A DNA stretch of 64,000 nucleotides, from the NCBI GenBank assembly GCA_030680405.1, contig JAUXVT010000012.1, positions 1 through 64,000 of the forward strand, given 5' to 3'. This DNA is from Thiobacillus sp. GTDB lineage: Bacteria; Pseudomonadota; Gammaproteobacteria; Burkholderiales; Thiobacillaceae. Shown one piece after another: positions 50,669 to 60,138 of the stretch. A program made the position numbers and the translations under genes. Under the pieces are notes generated by a model. That model was not told the DNA's origin. It saw only the letters and a program-made list of their open reading frames with translations, and did no database searches. Position 1 is the stretch's first letter. Each line of letters begins with the position of its first letter.

Positions 50669-51756
50669 CAGGTGTTGGAAATGACGATGTTGGGGAACTT
50701 GGCAGAGTGATCCACTGCAGTTTCGCCAATCTTCACCGCCACGCGGCGCGCGATCTGCTTGTAAATTTCGGTCACGCGGCCATTCGGATCGGCCACCACC
50801 GACGGCTTGCCGGAATCGGTGTCGGCACGGATGCTGCCATCGAGCGGCAGCGAACCGAGGAATTCCACATTGTAGTCCTTGCACATGCGCTCGCCGCCGC
50901 CTTCGCCGAAGATGCGCTCTTCGTGGCCGCAATTTGAGCAGATGTGCAGGCTCATGTTTTCGACCACGCCGAGGATGGGGATGCCGACCTTCTCGAACAT
51001 CTTCAGGCCCTTGCGCGCGTCGATCAGCGCGATGTCCTGCGGGGTGGTGACGATCACCGCGCCGGTCACCGGCACGCGCTGCGCCAGCGTCAACTGGATG
51101 TCGCCGGTGCCGGGCGGCAGGTCGACCACCAGGTAGTCGAGCTCGCTCCAGTTGGTGTTGTTCAGCAACTGTTCCAGCGCCTGCGTCACCATCGGACCGC
51201 GCCACACCATGGGGGTTTCGACATCGATCAGGAAGCCGATCGACATCGCCTGGATGCCATGACCGATCAGCGGCTCGAGGTTCTTGCCGTCGGTCGATTC
51301 GGGCTTGTCGGTAATCCCCAGCATGGTCGGTTGCGAGGGACCGTAGATGTCGGCGTCAAGCATGCCGACGCGCGCACCCTCGACGGCCAGCGCCAGCGCC
51401 AGGTTGACGGCGGTGGTGGATTTGCCGACGCCGCCTTTGCCGGAAGCCACGGCGATGATGTTTTTCACGTTGGGAATCAGCTTGACGCCGCGCTGCACGC
51501 CGTGCGAAACGATCTTGAAGCTCACATTCGCGGTGGCGCTGGTCACGCCATCGATGGCGCTGAGCTTGTCTTCGACCTGCTGTTTGATGACGGCCAACTG
51601 ACTCTGCGCCGGGTAGCTCAGCAGGATGTCGACCGAAACAGCGCCGCCGTCGATCTTGATGTTGCGGGCGGATTTGGTCGAGACATAATCCTTGTGGGTG
51701 TTGGGATCGATCAACTCTTTCAGTGCGGTCTGCACCTGAAGTTCAGAAACGGCCAT
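50668..51756 (-). CDS. apbC: Fe-S cluster carrier ATPase ApbC/Mrp
   Basis: 362 residues. An N-terminal MIP18-like domain (1-85) is fused to the ParA/MinD-type ATPase. Deviant Walker [10 protein letters not shown] at 106-114; the CxxC that binds the bridging cluster is in [10 protein letters not shown]. It carries [4Fe-4S] clusters to apoproteins. Confidence 0.95.
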   Translation of the reverse strand: MAVSELQVQTALKELIDPNTHKDYVSTKSARNIKIDGGAVSVDILLSYPAQSQLAVIKQQVEDKLSAIDGVTSATANVSFKIVSHGVQRGVKLIPNVKNIIAVASGKGGVGKSTTAVNLALALAVEGARVGMLDADIYGPSQPTMLGITDKPESTDGKNLEPLIGHGIQAMSIGFLIDVETPMVWRGPMVTQALEQLLNNTNWSELDYLVVDLPPGTGDIQLTLAQRVPVTGAVIVTTPQDIALIDARKGLKMFEKVGIPILGVVENMSLHICSNCGHEERIFGEGGGERMCKDYNVEFLGSLPLDGSIRADTDSGKPSVVADPNGRVTEIYKQIARRVAVKIGETAVDHSAKFPNIVISNT

Positions 51757-51943
51757 GTTTGCTCCAGCGGGTTAATTAGCAATTGCTCATTTTAACGAAT
51801 TCCACTGCTTTGGGTGAACGGAAACGTAATAAGGACGCGGGATTCCCTGTCATTCGCAGGGACATTTGGGGCGCGTCAGGGCCATTGGATGGCCCCTGCA
51901 ACTCACCGGGTAGTGATGCGCCAAGCGCACATCGGGAACGCGC

Positions 51944-52303
51944 TTAACGCGGTTCGGCATAATGCGCCACCAGCACCGCCTCGGGCACGCGCAGCCGGAT
52001 CGCCGCGACCACTTCGCTGATTGCCCCCTGCCGCGGGCGCAGCGACACCCACAGCAGGTTTAGTTTCAGGTTGAGGTCGGCAAACACCACGTCCTGATAC
52101 AGCGCAAGCACGGCCTGAATATCGCGCGAAGCGCGCTCGATCTCGGCGAGCGGCCGGTTGCGTAGACGGGGAATCAGCATCATGAAATCGGTCAGTCGCC
52201 GTCCGGCGCTGTCGCGCGTGGGTGCGACCTGCCACAAGGGCAAACCCGGCACGGACCCTGCGGCAGTCGTCAGCGTGGTTGAAGCATGGATCCGTATCTT
52301 CAT
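51944..52303 (-). CDS. Conserved-type protein of unknown function next to rppH
   Basis: 119 residues, not recognised. Starts at ATG 52303, preceded by GCGGAAG; no signal peptide or membrane helix. Acidic/basic helix RNRPLAEIERASRDIQAVLA is followed by hydrophobic strands (DLNLKLNLLWVSLRP and VPEAVLVAHY). It lies 21 bases after rppH on the same strand. Codon use looks like a normal local gene. Confidence 0.6.
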   Translation of the reverse strand: MKIRIHASTTLTTAAGSVPGLPLWQVAPTRDSAGRRLTDFMMLIPRLRNRPLAEIERASRDIQAVLALYQDVVFADLNLKLNLLWVSLRPRQGAISEVVAAIRLRVPEAVLVAHYAEPR

Positions 52304-52324
52304 CACGCTTCCGCCATCCAGCGT

Positions 52325-52876
52325 TCAGGGCTTCAACTGAAGACCCAGTGCCGCTCCGCGCCGGTTACATAGAGGCCGCGCACGTTGCCGTAAATAGCGC
52401 ACGTCCTTATGCAAATAGCGTTCGAGCTCCTCGAGCGCCAGGCGGTAGACCTCACGCTTGAAGTCGACCACCACATCCATCGGCACCCAATACTCGTTCC
52501 AACGCCAAGCATCGAATTCGGGATGACTGCTGGCACGCAATGAGACATCGCAATCGCGTCCGGTCAGCCGCAGCAAAAACCAGATCTGCTTCTGGCCGCG
52601 ATAGAGGCCGCGATTGTCGCGCCGTGTCCAGTGAGGGGGCACGTCGTAACGCAACCATTCGCGCGTGCGCCCAAGGATGCGCACATGCTCGGGCTGCAAG
52701 CCCACTTCTTCTTCCAGTTCCCGGAACATGGCCTGTTCCGGCGTTTCCCCTGCATTGATGCCGCCCTGGGGAAACTGCCAGGCGTGCTGGTTGACGCGCT
52801 TGCCCCAGAAAACCTGGTTCTGCGCGTTGCACACGATGATGCCTACGTTCGGGCGGTACCCTTCTCGGTCGATCAT
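52325..52876 (-). CDS. rppH: RNA pyrophosphohydrolase (Nudix)
   Basis: Removes pyrophosphate from mRNA 5' ends to trigger decay. 183 residues from ATG 52876 ([17 protein letters not shown]). The Nudix box [20 protein letters not shown] is complete, and the RppH-type stretches WQFPQGG and KQIWFLLRL are present. The basic C-terminal tail ([13 protein letters not shown]) is longer than in E. coli. Confidence 0.95.
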   Translation of the reverse strand: MIDREGYRPNVGIIVCNAQNQVFWGKRVNQHAWQFPQGGINAGETPEQAMFRELEEEVGLQPEHVRILGRTREWLRYDVPPHWTRRDNRGLYRGQKQIWFLLRLTGRDCDVSLRASSHPEFDAWRWNEYWVPMDVVVDFKREVYRLALEELERYLHKDVRYLRQRARPLCNRRGAALGLQLKP

Positions 52877-53040
52877 GGCCGCCACCATCAAAAATATTCG
52901 ATTACCTGTATTCTTTCACACCCGCCAGAAATTGCAAACCCACCACGGCCAGAAACCTGCCGTTATGCATTGTTTTGATTAAGATTTTTAGTGGATTCTC
53001 AAATTTTAAGATTGAAGGCGCAGACATAACAGCGACGGCG

Positions 53041-53817
53041 CTATTCCAGCAGGGGCGTGGCGTCCTCCGCCCACTGAAAGTCGCGCGCGAAGCCGCGCAG
53101 GTCAAGACCGTAGCGTTTGGACAGATCGTCCAGCCGCGGCCTCGCCGCATCAAGCCGTGCCGCCGCGCCCGGCTCGATGAAGCCGAATACGATGACGTTG
53201 ATTTTGTACTGCACCGAGATCCAGCCGACTTCGCCGTCGAACGCCCGCGTCAGGCGCGCGAAATACTCGGCGAATTCGCTGTCGCGCCCCCATAAATTGA
53301 CCACCAGCACCCCACCGGGTTTAAGCGCACGGCGGCAAGCCGCATAAAACGTCTGGGTCGCCAGCGCCTCCACCTGATTACCGGCATCAAAGCCGTCAAG
53401 CAGGATGACATCAGCGCTGCCGGGATGCTGGCGCACATACAGCGCGCCATCGGCTTCGATCACGCCGAGCGTCTCGTCGTCCGGCGGCAGTTCGAAATGC
53501 GTGCGCGCGGCGGCAATCACCCGCGGATCGATTTCCACCGCAGTGATGCGCGTGTGCGGGCGCTGCTTGCGGATGAACTTGGCGAGCGAGCCGCCACCCA
53601 GGCCGATCATCAGCACGTCCTGCGGCATGGAGTTGAACATCAGAAAACCCATCATCGCCCGGGTATAGGCGAGTTCCAGATCCCACGGCCGGCTCACTCG
53701 CATTGCGCTCTGAATCGCGCGGCTGCCCAGGTGCAGGGTGCGCAGGCCGCGCTCCTCGGTCACTTCCAGCCCGTCTTCGCCTGCCCGGCGTTTCCCAAAC
53801 TTCAAGCGCATTGCCAT
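53041..53817 (-). CDS. Spermidine synthase-like aminopropyltransferase/methyltransferase-fold protein
   Basis: 258 residues from ATG 53817, preceded by GGGGCGGG. The Rossmann core has LMIGLGGGSLAKFIRK, ITAVEIDPRVIAAARTHF and the DxxD-like ADVILLDGFDAGNQ. It lacks the usual N-terminal SpeE beta-domain length, so it may be a polyamine aminopropyltransferase-like protein acting on another substrate. It is divergent from proS, with 75 bases between the starts. Confidence 0.75.
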   Translation of the reverse strand: MAMRLKFGKRRAGEDGLEVTEERGLRTLHLGSRAIQSAMRVSRPWDLELAYTRAMMGFLMFNSMPQDVLMIGLGGGSLAKFIRKQRPHTRITAVEIDPRVIAAARTHFELPPDDETLGVIEADGALYVRQHPGSADVILLDGFDAGNQVEALATQTFYAACRRALKPGGVLVVNLWGRDSEFAEYFARLTRAFDGEVGWISVQYKINVIVFGFIEPGAAARLDAARPRLDDLSKRYGLDLRGFARDFQWAEDATPLLE

Positions 53818-53892
53818 CCCGCCCCAAAATCGAGCGCGAGAGATTACACCTCCACACGCTAAAATGCCGCTTTTAATCTCGACTGCCCCACC

Positions 53893-55614
53893 ATGCGCGC
53901 CACTCGGTTTTTCATTTCCACCACCAAGGAAGCCCCATCCGAAGCCGAACTCGTCAGCCATAAACTGATGCTGCGCGCAGGCCTCATCAAGCGTCTGGGT
54001 TCAGGCCTGTATACCTGGATGCCACTGGGCTTGCGCGTACTGCGCCGGGTCGAGGCGGTGGTGCGCGAGGAAATGAACTGCGCCGGTGCAATCGAACTCT
54101 TGATGCCGGCCGTGCAGCCCGCCGAATTGTGGGAAGAAACGGGGCGCTGGGCAGTGTTCGGCCCGCAGATGCTGAAGATCAAGGACCGCCACCAGCGCGA
54201 TTTCTGCTTCGGCCCCACCCACGAGGAAGTCATCACCGACGTGGTGCGCCGCGAGATCAAGAGCTATCGTCAATTACCGGTCAACTTCTACCAGATCCAG
54301 ATGAAATTCCGCGACGAAATCCGCCCGCGTTTCGGCGTCATGCGCGCGCGCGAATTCCTGATGAAGGACGCCTATTCCTTCCACGCCAGCAAGGACAGCC
54401 TCGCCGCCACCTACCAGACGATGGTCGACGCCTATACGCGGATTTTCACCCGGCTGGGGCTGACCTTCCGCGCGGTGGCGGCCGACACCGGCGCCATCGG
54501 CGGCTCGGCCTCGCACGAATTCCATGTGCTGGCGGATTCCGGTGAAGACCTGATCGCCTATTGCCCCGATTCCGACTACGCTGCCAATATGGAGTTGGCC
54601 GAGGCCGTCGCCCCCGCCACGCCACGCGCCGCTCCCATGCAAACGATGCAGCCCGTCGCCACGCCGGGGGTGAAGACCATCGAGGACGTCGCGGGTTTCC
54701 TCAAGGTGGCAGCCAGCCAGACCGTTAAGACCTTGATCGTGGAAGGAACGGACGGCCCGGTGGCGCTGCTGCTGCGCGGCGACCACACGCTGAACGAAGT
54801 CAAGGCCGAGAAGGTCGCTGGCGTGAAAGCGCCGTTTGCCCTGGCGAGCGAAGCCGCCGTACGGGCCGCCACAGGGGCGGCGCCTGGTTCAGTCGGACCG
54901 GTGGGCCTGACAATTCCGGTAATCGCCGACCGCGCGGTGGCTGCGATGAGCGACTTAGTCTGCGGCGCCAACGCCGACGGCCAGCACCTCGCCGGCGTCA
55001 ATTTCGGCCGCGACCTGCCGGAGCCGGTGGTGGTCGACCTGCGCAACGTCGAGCTTGGCGACCCCAGCCCCGACGGCAAGGGAACGCTGCAACTGTGCCG
55101 CGGCATCGAGGTCGGCCATGTATTTCAGCTTGGCAGCAAGTACTCGCAAGCGATGAACGCCACCTATCTGGACGAGGCTGGCAAGCCACAGGCGATGCAA
55201 ATGGGCTGCTACGGCATCGGCGTGTCGCGCATCGTGGCTTCGGCCATCGAACAGCACCACGACGACAAGGGCATCATCTGGCCGGCGACCATGGCACCGT
55301 TCTTGCTGGTGATTGTGGCAATCGGCTACGGCAAGAGCGAGATGGTTAAAACCGCCGCCGATACGTTGTATGCTGAACTGGTTGCCGCCGGATTCGACGT
55401 GCTGCTGGACGACCGCGACGAACGCCCCGGCGTGATGTTTGCCGATGCCGAATTGATCGGCATCCCGCACCGCATCACCGTGGGCGAGCGCGGACTGAAG
55501 GACGGCGTCATCGAATACCAGCCGCGCCATGCCGCGCCAGGTCAAAGCGGCGAAGCACAAAAGGTCGCGCTGACCGGCGCAACGAAATTTTTGACAGGAT
55601 TGTTGGGGCACTGA
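53893..55614 (+). CDS. proS: Prolyl-tRNA synthetase
   Basis: Class II, bacterial type. 573 residues. Motif 1 region [15 protein letters not shown]-like ([17 protein letters not shown]), motif 2 [13 protein letters not shown] and [21 protein letters not shown], an INS editing domain (about 220-400) and motif 3 [15 protein letters not shown] -10-like TAAAAT lies at 53860-53865 and no Shine-Dalgarno precedes the ATG. Confidence 0.97.
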   Translation: MRATRFFISTTKEAPSEAELVSHKLMLRAGLIKRLGSGLYTWMPLGLRVLRRVEAVVREEMNCAGAIELLMPAVQPAELWEETGRWAVFGPQMLKIKDRHQRDFCFGPTHEEVITDVVRREIKSYRQLPVNFYQIQMKFRDEIRPRFGVMRAREFLMKDAYSFHASKDSLAATYQTMVDAYTRIFTRLGLTFRAVAADTGAIGGSASHEFHVLADSGEDLIAYCPDSDYAANMELAEAVAPATPRAAPMQTMQPVATPGVKTIEDVAGFLKVAASQTVKTLIVEGTDGPVALLLRGDHTLNEVKAEKVAGVKAPFALASEAAVRAATGAAPGSVGPVGLTIPVIADRAVAAMSDLVCGANADGQHLAGVNFGRDLPEPVVVDLRNVELGDPSPDGKGTLQLCRGIEVGHVFQLGSKYSQAMNATYLDEAGKPQAMQMGCYGIGVSRIVASAIEQHHDDKGIIWPATMAPFLLVIVAIGYGKSEMVKTAADTLYAELVAAGFDVLLDDRDERPGVMFADAELIGIPHRITVGERGLKDGVIEYQPRHAAPGQSGEAQKVALTGATKFLTGLLGH

Positions 55615-55615
55615 C

Positions 55616-56251
55616 ATGAAAAAAACGACGCACATCGGCCTGCTGATCACCGCCCTTCTGCTTGCCCTGCCCGCGCATGCGGGTGGACAGCGTGAGGAAG
55701 CGATGTCGGCCAATGTGCGTTCATCCCTGCAGCGCGGACTGGCCGACACCGCGGTCACCCGCACTGCGTTTCGCCATATTGCGGATGAGGTGGCCTGGCT
55801 GAAGGAAATGTCGCGCCGGCTCGCCAAGCGCATGCCGGACGAGGCCGAGCGAATGGAATTCCTGACCACCCTGCACTGGGAAGCCTCGCGCGCCGGAGTC
55901 GACCCGCAACTGATGCTCGGCCTGATCCAGGTCGAAAGCGGCTTCCGCAAATACGCGGTGTCGCCGGTGGGCGCGCGTGGCTACACGCAGGTGATGCCGT
56001 TCTGGGTCAAGGCCATCGGCGATCCCGACCATAACCTGTTCCAGCTGCGCACCAATCTGCGCTATGGCGCGCTAATCCTGCGCCACTACATCGACATCGA
56101 ACGCGGCGATTTATTCCGCGCGCTGGGCCGCTACAACGGCAGCTTGGGGCGCCCGGAATACCCCACCCTCGTCGTCGGTGCCTGGAAGCGCCACTGGGAT
56201 TACGTTCCCAGCACCAAATCGGCAGACACGTCCGTCGCATCGCGCAGCTGA
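55616..56251 (+). CDS. Periplasmic lytic transglycosylase (SLT domain)
   Basis: 211 residues. A signal peptide (LLITALLLALPAHAGG) precedes a helical N-terminal part and the SLT fold: the catalytic Glu107 in LIQVESGFRKYAVSPVGARG, then TQVMPFW and LGRYNGSLGRPEYP. It cleaves peptidoglycan glycan strands. It begins one base after the proS stop, so the two form an operon. Confidence 0.92.
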   Translation: MKKTTHIGLLITALLLALPAHAGGQREEAMSANVRSSLQRGLADTAVTRTAFRHIADEVAWLKEMSRRLAKRMPDEAERMEFLTTLHWEASRAGVDPQLMLGLIQVESGFRKYAVSPVGARGYTQVMPFWVKAIGDPDHNLFQLRTNLRYGALILRHYIDIERGDLFRALGRYNGSLGRPEYPTLVVGAWKRHWDYVPSTKSADTSVASRS

Positions 56252-56721
56252 AGTTGCATCGGCCGGGGGCGCCGCCCGCAATCATACTTGCCAACCGAAG
56301 TGGAAAGACGCCCGAGCCGATTGCCGGATGGACATGTGCGCATCGTGATCGGGACTGACGTGGCGATTCTGCACACCCGTACGTGAGTCGTGCTGAATGT
56401 GATCGAAGCGCTTCACGACCGAGTCACCAACCGGAGCGCCTCGAAAAGAGGCGTTTCCAGGCCCCGCCCCCGAATCCCGCAAACGTACCCCCTTCCCCAG
56501 GATGCCTGCGGACGTAGAGGGCAAGGCCCGTACGCCACCTAACCCTCGGTCGCCACCCTGTCGAAACCTCAACCAGCCGTCACGCATTCGTCATTTCAGC
56601 CGCTGCCCGACCTTCCGCTTTGCTCCGCAACCGCGCTGCAAGCCTTGTCCATCAAGGATGCGCAGCTCAACCCCCGCCTTGGCACAGGCGATTTACCTGC
56701 ATTACAACAACGGAGGCGACC
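56252..56721. other. 470-base stretch without a supported gene
   Basis: High G+C throughout. It contains a small hairpin CGCCTC-GAAAA-GAGGCG-TTT (56437-56456), a possible weak terminator for proS and the transglycosylase gene. Open frames on the minus strand (for example 56282-56587) have no family resemblance and poor codon character. The right end provides GGAGG before the next gene. Confidence 0.5.
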
Positions 56722-57225
56722 ATGGACATGACAATGCAATTGTCCCGCACGGTTAAGGGACAGGAAGAAATCTTCAACCTCGGCCACACCTTGCGGCCCC
56801 GACATCGGCAAATCCTGTTCAGCGTCGGAAACGGCATTTCGTTTGGCGAACTGCACAGCAAGCTGCCCAACTGCGCCGACCTGGAAACGATGGTGAACGA
56901 GCTGCTGCAAAGCGGATTCATCCAGGCCCTGTGCAACCTGGCGACCGCACAAACCACCCCGGCCACCGCGCCCAGCAGCCCGGCGGCCCCAGCCACGTCC
57001 GTGCAATCCACGGACAGCCTGGAAGCGGGCCGCAGCTATGTGCTGGAATTCATGGCTGTGCTGGTGGGGACCAAATCCCCGGCCTACCGGCAGATGAGCG
57101 AGGTGCAGGACATGGCTGGCTTCAGCACTATCCTGCCGATGTGCCGCAGGGTGATCGCCGCGGTTGCTTCGCCGCATCAGGCAGCGGAAATGGAAGCCGA
57201 AGTCGCGAAACGCATGGGCGGCTGA
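56722..57225 (+). CDS. Unknown protein with winged-helix-like N-terminus
   Basis: 167 residues from ATG 56722, preceded by GGAGG. Residues 25-70 (LRPRHRQILFSVGNGISFGE, then LETMVNELLQSGFI) look like a helix-turn-helix or winged-helix arrangement. An Ala/Pro/Thr-rich linker (78-98) leads to a helical C-terminal part (SLEAGRSYVLEFMAVLVG and onward). The layout suggests a small regulator with a flexible hinge. No specific family is recognised, and a standalone promoter region upstream is not obvious. Confidence 0.7.
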   Translation: MDMTMQLSRTVKGQEEIFNLGHTLRPRHRQILFSVGNGISFGELHSKLPNCADLETMVNELLQSGFIQALCNLATAQTTPATAPSSPAAPATSVQSTDSLEAGRSYVLEFMAVLVGTKSPAYRQMSEVQDMAGFSTILPMCRRVIAAVASPHQAAEMEAEVAKRMGG

Positions 57226-57314
57226 TTAGCCCGCCGGGAGGCCGTTCTCCGGCGCGCTTTCCGGCCCTGACGCGCCCGCTCGTCGGATGCGACAGGCCAC
57301 CCCGGCCGTCTGGT

Positions 57315-57836
57315 TCAGGGGCGGCCCGAATTCAGGATGACCAGCGGTTTGGGCTGGCAGTCCGCCGCCACCACGGTGCCGGGGCCTCCCGGCACCGCAC
57401 TGACCACACCATCAAATGGCGCTCTGAGTTCAGCGTCACTCAGATTCTTTTGCGCAATCACACGGCGCGCATTGGCGCCAGACAGGGCTGCCTGCGCACG
57501 CGCGTAACGCAGCGCAGCAGCGTCGAGTTCGGTGGCCGATGACACGGTGCGGTTGAACAATTCCTGCGCACGATCCAGTTCGCTTTTAGCATCCAGTTCG
57601 TCAACCTGCGCACGCCCCTGCTCCGCCGTGGCCTCGTCAAAACGCGCCTGCAAAATGGTCTTGTCCAGTCGCAACAGCACGGCGCCCCTTTTGACACGCT
57701 GCCCGGGCTTTACCAGCACTTCGTTGACCACGCCGGACACGCGGGTGGTGAGCTCGACCTTGTCTGCCGCCCACAGCGGGCTTGCGACCCCCAGACAAAA
57801 TCCGGCCAGTGCAACGGCCCCAATGCGCTGTTTCAT
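57315..57836 (-). CDS. Very short HlyD/RND-type periplasmic adaptor
   Basis: 173 residues. A signal peptide (VALAGFCLGVASPLWA-AD) precedes a lipoyl half-motif (VSGVVNEVLVKPGQRVKRGA), one coiled-coil hairpin (EATAEQGRAQVDELDAKSEL and NRTVSSATELDAA) and the second lipoyl half (APFDGVVSAVPG). It stops about there; the beta-barrel and membrane-proximal domains of normal adaptors (300 or more residues) are missing. The ATG overlaps the stop of the TolC-like gene. No pump gene is adjacent. Confidence 0.8.
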   Translation of the reverse strand: MKQRIGAVALAGFCLGVASPLWAADKVELTTRVSGVVNEVLVKPGQRVKRGAVLLRLDKTILQARFDEATAEQGRAQVDELDAKSELDRAQELFNRTVSSATELDAAALRYARAQAALSGANARRVIAQKNLSDAELRAPFDGVVSAVPGGPGTVVAADCQPKPLVILNSGRP

Positions 57837-59101
57837 TCCTGTGCTCCTTCAACAGGCGGCAGGCTGCCGCCGGACAATGCCTCCAGTCGCGCCAACGCCA
57901 GCGCAAGCCGGTATTCCACCTGCTTGCGGCGCAGCTGCGCCATCTGAGTTTCGGCCATGCTAGCGCCCAGATTGGTTTTCAGTTCGCGCTCGTATTCGGC
58001 GCGCGCGCGCTCCAGCGCCCAGTCACGGTATTCGATCTGCTTGTCGGCGGCGGCACGGCTGCTGCCGCGCAGCCATTCGATTTCCTGCAGGGTGACGAGC
58101 AGGGTGTCCGAGAGGTCGAGCTTGAGCTTTTCCAACTCGGCGGCACTGCGTTCCTTTTGCGCCAGTTCGCGTGCAATCCGCGCATCCACACGCCCGCCCT
58201 GATAGAGGGGAATGTTGAACACGAAGCCGGCACTGAGCTCATCACGGGTGGTCGATTCACGGCTATAGCCCCCGCCGATCACTTCAGCATCCAGCGTCGG
58301 GTTGCGCTCCGCCCGCACCGTGGCAAACCGCGCATCCGACGCCGCGATCTGCGCCTGCAGCACCAGCACCCGCGGGTTCTTCGCCATCACCCAGGACAGC
58401 AGGAATTCGTATTCGGGCACCGGCCGGGCATTGTCCTTGAGGGCCGGCTCAGCCAGCTCGGTGGGCAGCTTGCCGGGGCGATTAATCGCATGGGCAAGTT
58501 TCTGCCGCGTGCTGCGAATTCGCTGCAGGCTGGCGTTGCGACGCTCGCGGACGTCCTGGAAATCGGCTTCCAGCTTCAGCACCTCGGGCTGGCTGATCTG
58601 GCCCACTTCGAATCTGGTTTTTGCGTTGTCCCAGGACACATAGGCCACTGCCATGAATTCGTTGTCGGCGGCGTACTGCATGTCGGCCAGCAGCACGTCG
58701 AAGTAGCGCACCATGATATCGATGCGGCGCAGGTTCTCGACATTAAAGAGCGCCGCCTGGCGGGCAACGATCTCCTGGTCCGCCGCGGCAATGGCCTGGC
58801 TGCTGCGGCCGAAATCGAGCAGCGGCTTGCGCGCGACGATGCGGCCGATATTGTCGGGTTTCCAGTCACCGTCCGGGCGCCGTCCAGTGCGCAGGCTGCC
58901 GTCCAGAAACAGGCTGAAATCCTGCCGGCTCGCCGCCTGTTCGCGATCAGCGCGCGCCAGCGCCAGCTCGCTCTCCGCCACGCGGCGGTCGGGATGGGCA
59001 GCGGTCACAGCCGCCAGCGCCTCGTCCAGCGTGAGCCGTTCCGCCACCGCTGCGGTGGACAGCGCGCACGCCAGCAGCGCGCCCCAAGCGACGCGCTTCA
59101 T
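57833..59101 (-). CDS. TolC-family outer-membrane efflux protein
   Basis: 422 residues from ATG 59101. A signal peptide (ALLACALSTAAVAE) precedes RLTLDEALAAVTAAHPD and two long helical repeats typical of OEP/TolC trimers (LDFGRSSQAIAAADQE and LYQGGRVDARIARELAQKER at the two repeat junctions). It overlaps the thioredoxin-like gene upstream and the adaptor downstream by ATGA each. Confidence 0.9.
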   Translation of the reverse strand: MKRVAWGALLACALSTAAVAERLTLDEALAAVTAAHPDRRVAESELALARADREQAASRQDFSLFLDGSLRTGRRPDGDWKPDNIGRIVARKPLLDFGRSSQAIAAADQEIVARQAALFNVENLRRIDIMVRYFDVLLADMQYAADNEFMAVAYVSWDNAKTRFEVGQISQPEVLKLEADFQDVRERRNASLQRIRSTRQKLAHAINRPGKLPTELAEPALKDNARPVPEYEFLLSWVMAKNPRVLVLQAQIAASDARFATVRAERNPTLDAEVIGGGYSRESTTRDELSAGFVFNIPLYQGGRVDARIARELAQKERSAAELEKLKLDLSDTLLVTLQEIEWLRGSSRAAADKQIEYRDWALERARAEYERELKTNLGASMAETQMAQLRRKQVEYRLALALARLEALSGGSLPPVEGAQE

Positions 59102-59604
59102 TTGCCTTGCTTGTACTTGGTGAAGGGCTGGGTCGCGTAGGCGCCCTCGGCCACATACTGGCCAAGCAGCAGGAATTCGGCCTTGTCCCTGGTGGGACCG
59201 GTATGGCGCGCGACCAGTTTGCCGTCGAGGTCGAAGAACAGCAGCGTCGGCGTGGCACGCACACGGTGGGTGAAGGCAAAGGCCTTTTCGGTGATGGGCT
59301 TGCCCTGGAAATCGGTCATCTGCGTGTCGCCGTTGACGTCGATCGAATACAGCAGAAACTGCGCGCGATAGGCATCCTGCACCTCGGACTGGTTGAGGAT
59401 GGTGGTCTTCATGCGCTCGCAGAACGGGCAGTCGTCCATCTCGAAAAATAGGAAGATGCCTCTCTTGCCCTGCTTTTTGGCCTCCTGCAGATCGGCCCGC
59501 AGGTCGCCGAAACTGGGCTGGAAGAAATGGTTGACCGGATCGCGCGTTTCTGCCCAGGCGGGTGCGGCAAATAACAGAAAGAACGCGATAAGCAGTTGGC
59601 GCAT
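59098..59604 (-). CDS. Periplasmic thioredoxin-fold protein (SoxW-like)
   Basis: 168 residues. A signal peptide (LLIAFFLLFAAPAWAE) precedes GIFLFFEMDDCPFCERMKTT with the redox pair Cys59-x-x-Cys62; the cis-Pro stretch is RVRATPTLLFFD. The C-x-x-C and the long insert resemble SoxW/thioredoxin-7 proteins that reduce periplasmic disulfides. Start and stop overlaps tie it to the TolC-like gene. Confidence 0.85.
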   Translation of the reverse strand: MRQLLIAFFLLFAAPAWAETRDPVNHFFQPSFGDLRADLQEAKKQGKRGIFLFFEMDDCPFCERMKTTILNQSEVQDAYRAQFLLYSIDVNGDTQMTDFQGKPITEKAFAFTHRVRATPTLLFFDLDGKLVARHTGPTRDKAEFLLLGQYVAEGAYATQPFTKYKQGK

Positions 59605-59630
59605 GGGGTCTCCTCGTATTGCAGACGGAA

Positions 59631-60125
59631 TTATTTTTTCGGGCGAGCCGGCTTGCTGGCAATGTAGCTTTCCACCTCCGCGCGGGTAATCAAGCCCACT
59701 TGCTGCGCGACCATTTTACCCTCCGGGTTATACAGGTAGGTGGTCGGCAAGCCCTGCGCCGGCCCGATCTGATTCACGATCTGGGTGGTGCCCAGCACGA
59801 TGGGGTATTCGACCAGCAGGCCCTCGGCAAAATCGGTCACCTGCTTGGCATTGCGGTAATCCATGGCCACGCCGATGACGACGAGATTGTTTTTCTTGTT
59901 TTCGTGCAGCGCGATCAGATCGGGAATTTCCTCCAGGCAGGGCGGGCACCAGGTTGCCCAGTAATTCACCAGCACCCATTTACCCTTGTAGCCGGCCAGC
60001 GTGTGCGTCTTGCCGTTGGTATCGGTCAGCTTGAAATCCGCCGCCTGCACCCACGACGCCGCCAGCGCCAACAGCAGGCCGGCCAGCCACATCGGATAAA
60101 ATTGTTTTTTTTGTAACGTCTGCAT
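59631..60125 (-). CDS. TlpA/ResA-like periplasmic thioredoxin
   Basis: 164 residues from ATG 60125, with GGGA seven bases upstream. An N-terminal signal or anchor (MWLAGLLLALAASWVQAAD) precedes a TlpA-type domain: WVLVNYWATWCPPCLEEIPD with Cys60-x-x-Cys63, and the cis-Pro in GLPTTYLYNPEGK. Likely role: thiol reduction of periplasmic or cytochrome-c-maturation substrates. It heads the four-gene minus-strand operon, 26 bases before the SoxW-like gene; its leader lies within the start of fumC. Confidence 0.88.
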   Translation of the reverse strand: MQTLQKKQFYPMWLAGLLLALAASWVQAADFKLTDTNGKTHTLAGYKGKWVLVNYWATWCPPCLEEIPDLIALHENKKNNLVVIGVAMDYRNAKQVTDFAEGLLVEYPIVLGTTQIVNQIGPAQGLPTTYLYNPEGKMVAQQVGLITRAEVESYIASKPARPKK

Positions 60126-60138
60126 TGGTTTTCCCATC

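Noticed and set aside
56282-56587. 101-codon minus-strand frame in the 470-base gap
   Set aside because: Gly/Arg/His-rich, with no ribosome site or resemblance to any family. It looks like chance in G+C-rich DNA.
56682-56704. Sigma-54 promoter (TTGGCAC ... TGCA) before the winged-helix-like gene
   Set aside because: The -24-like TGGCAC is present, but at the required spacing the -12 element reads ATTTA rather than TTGCA.
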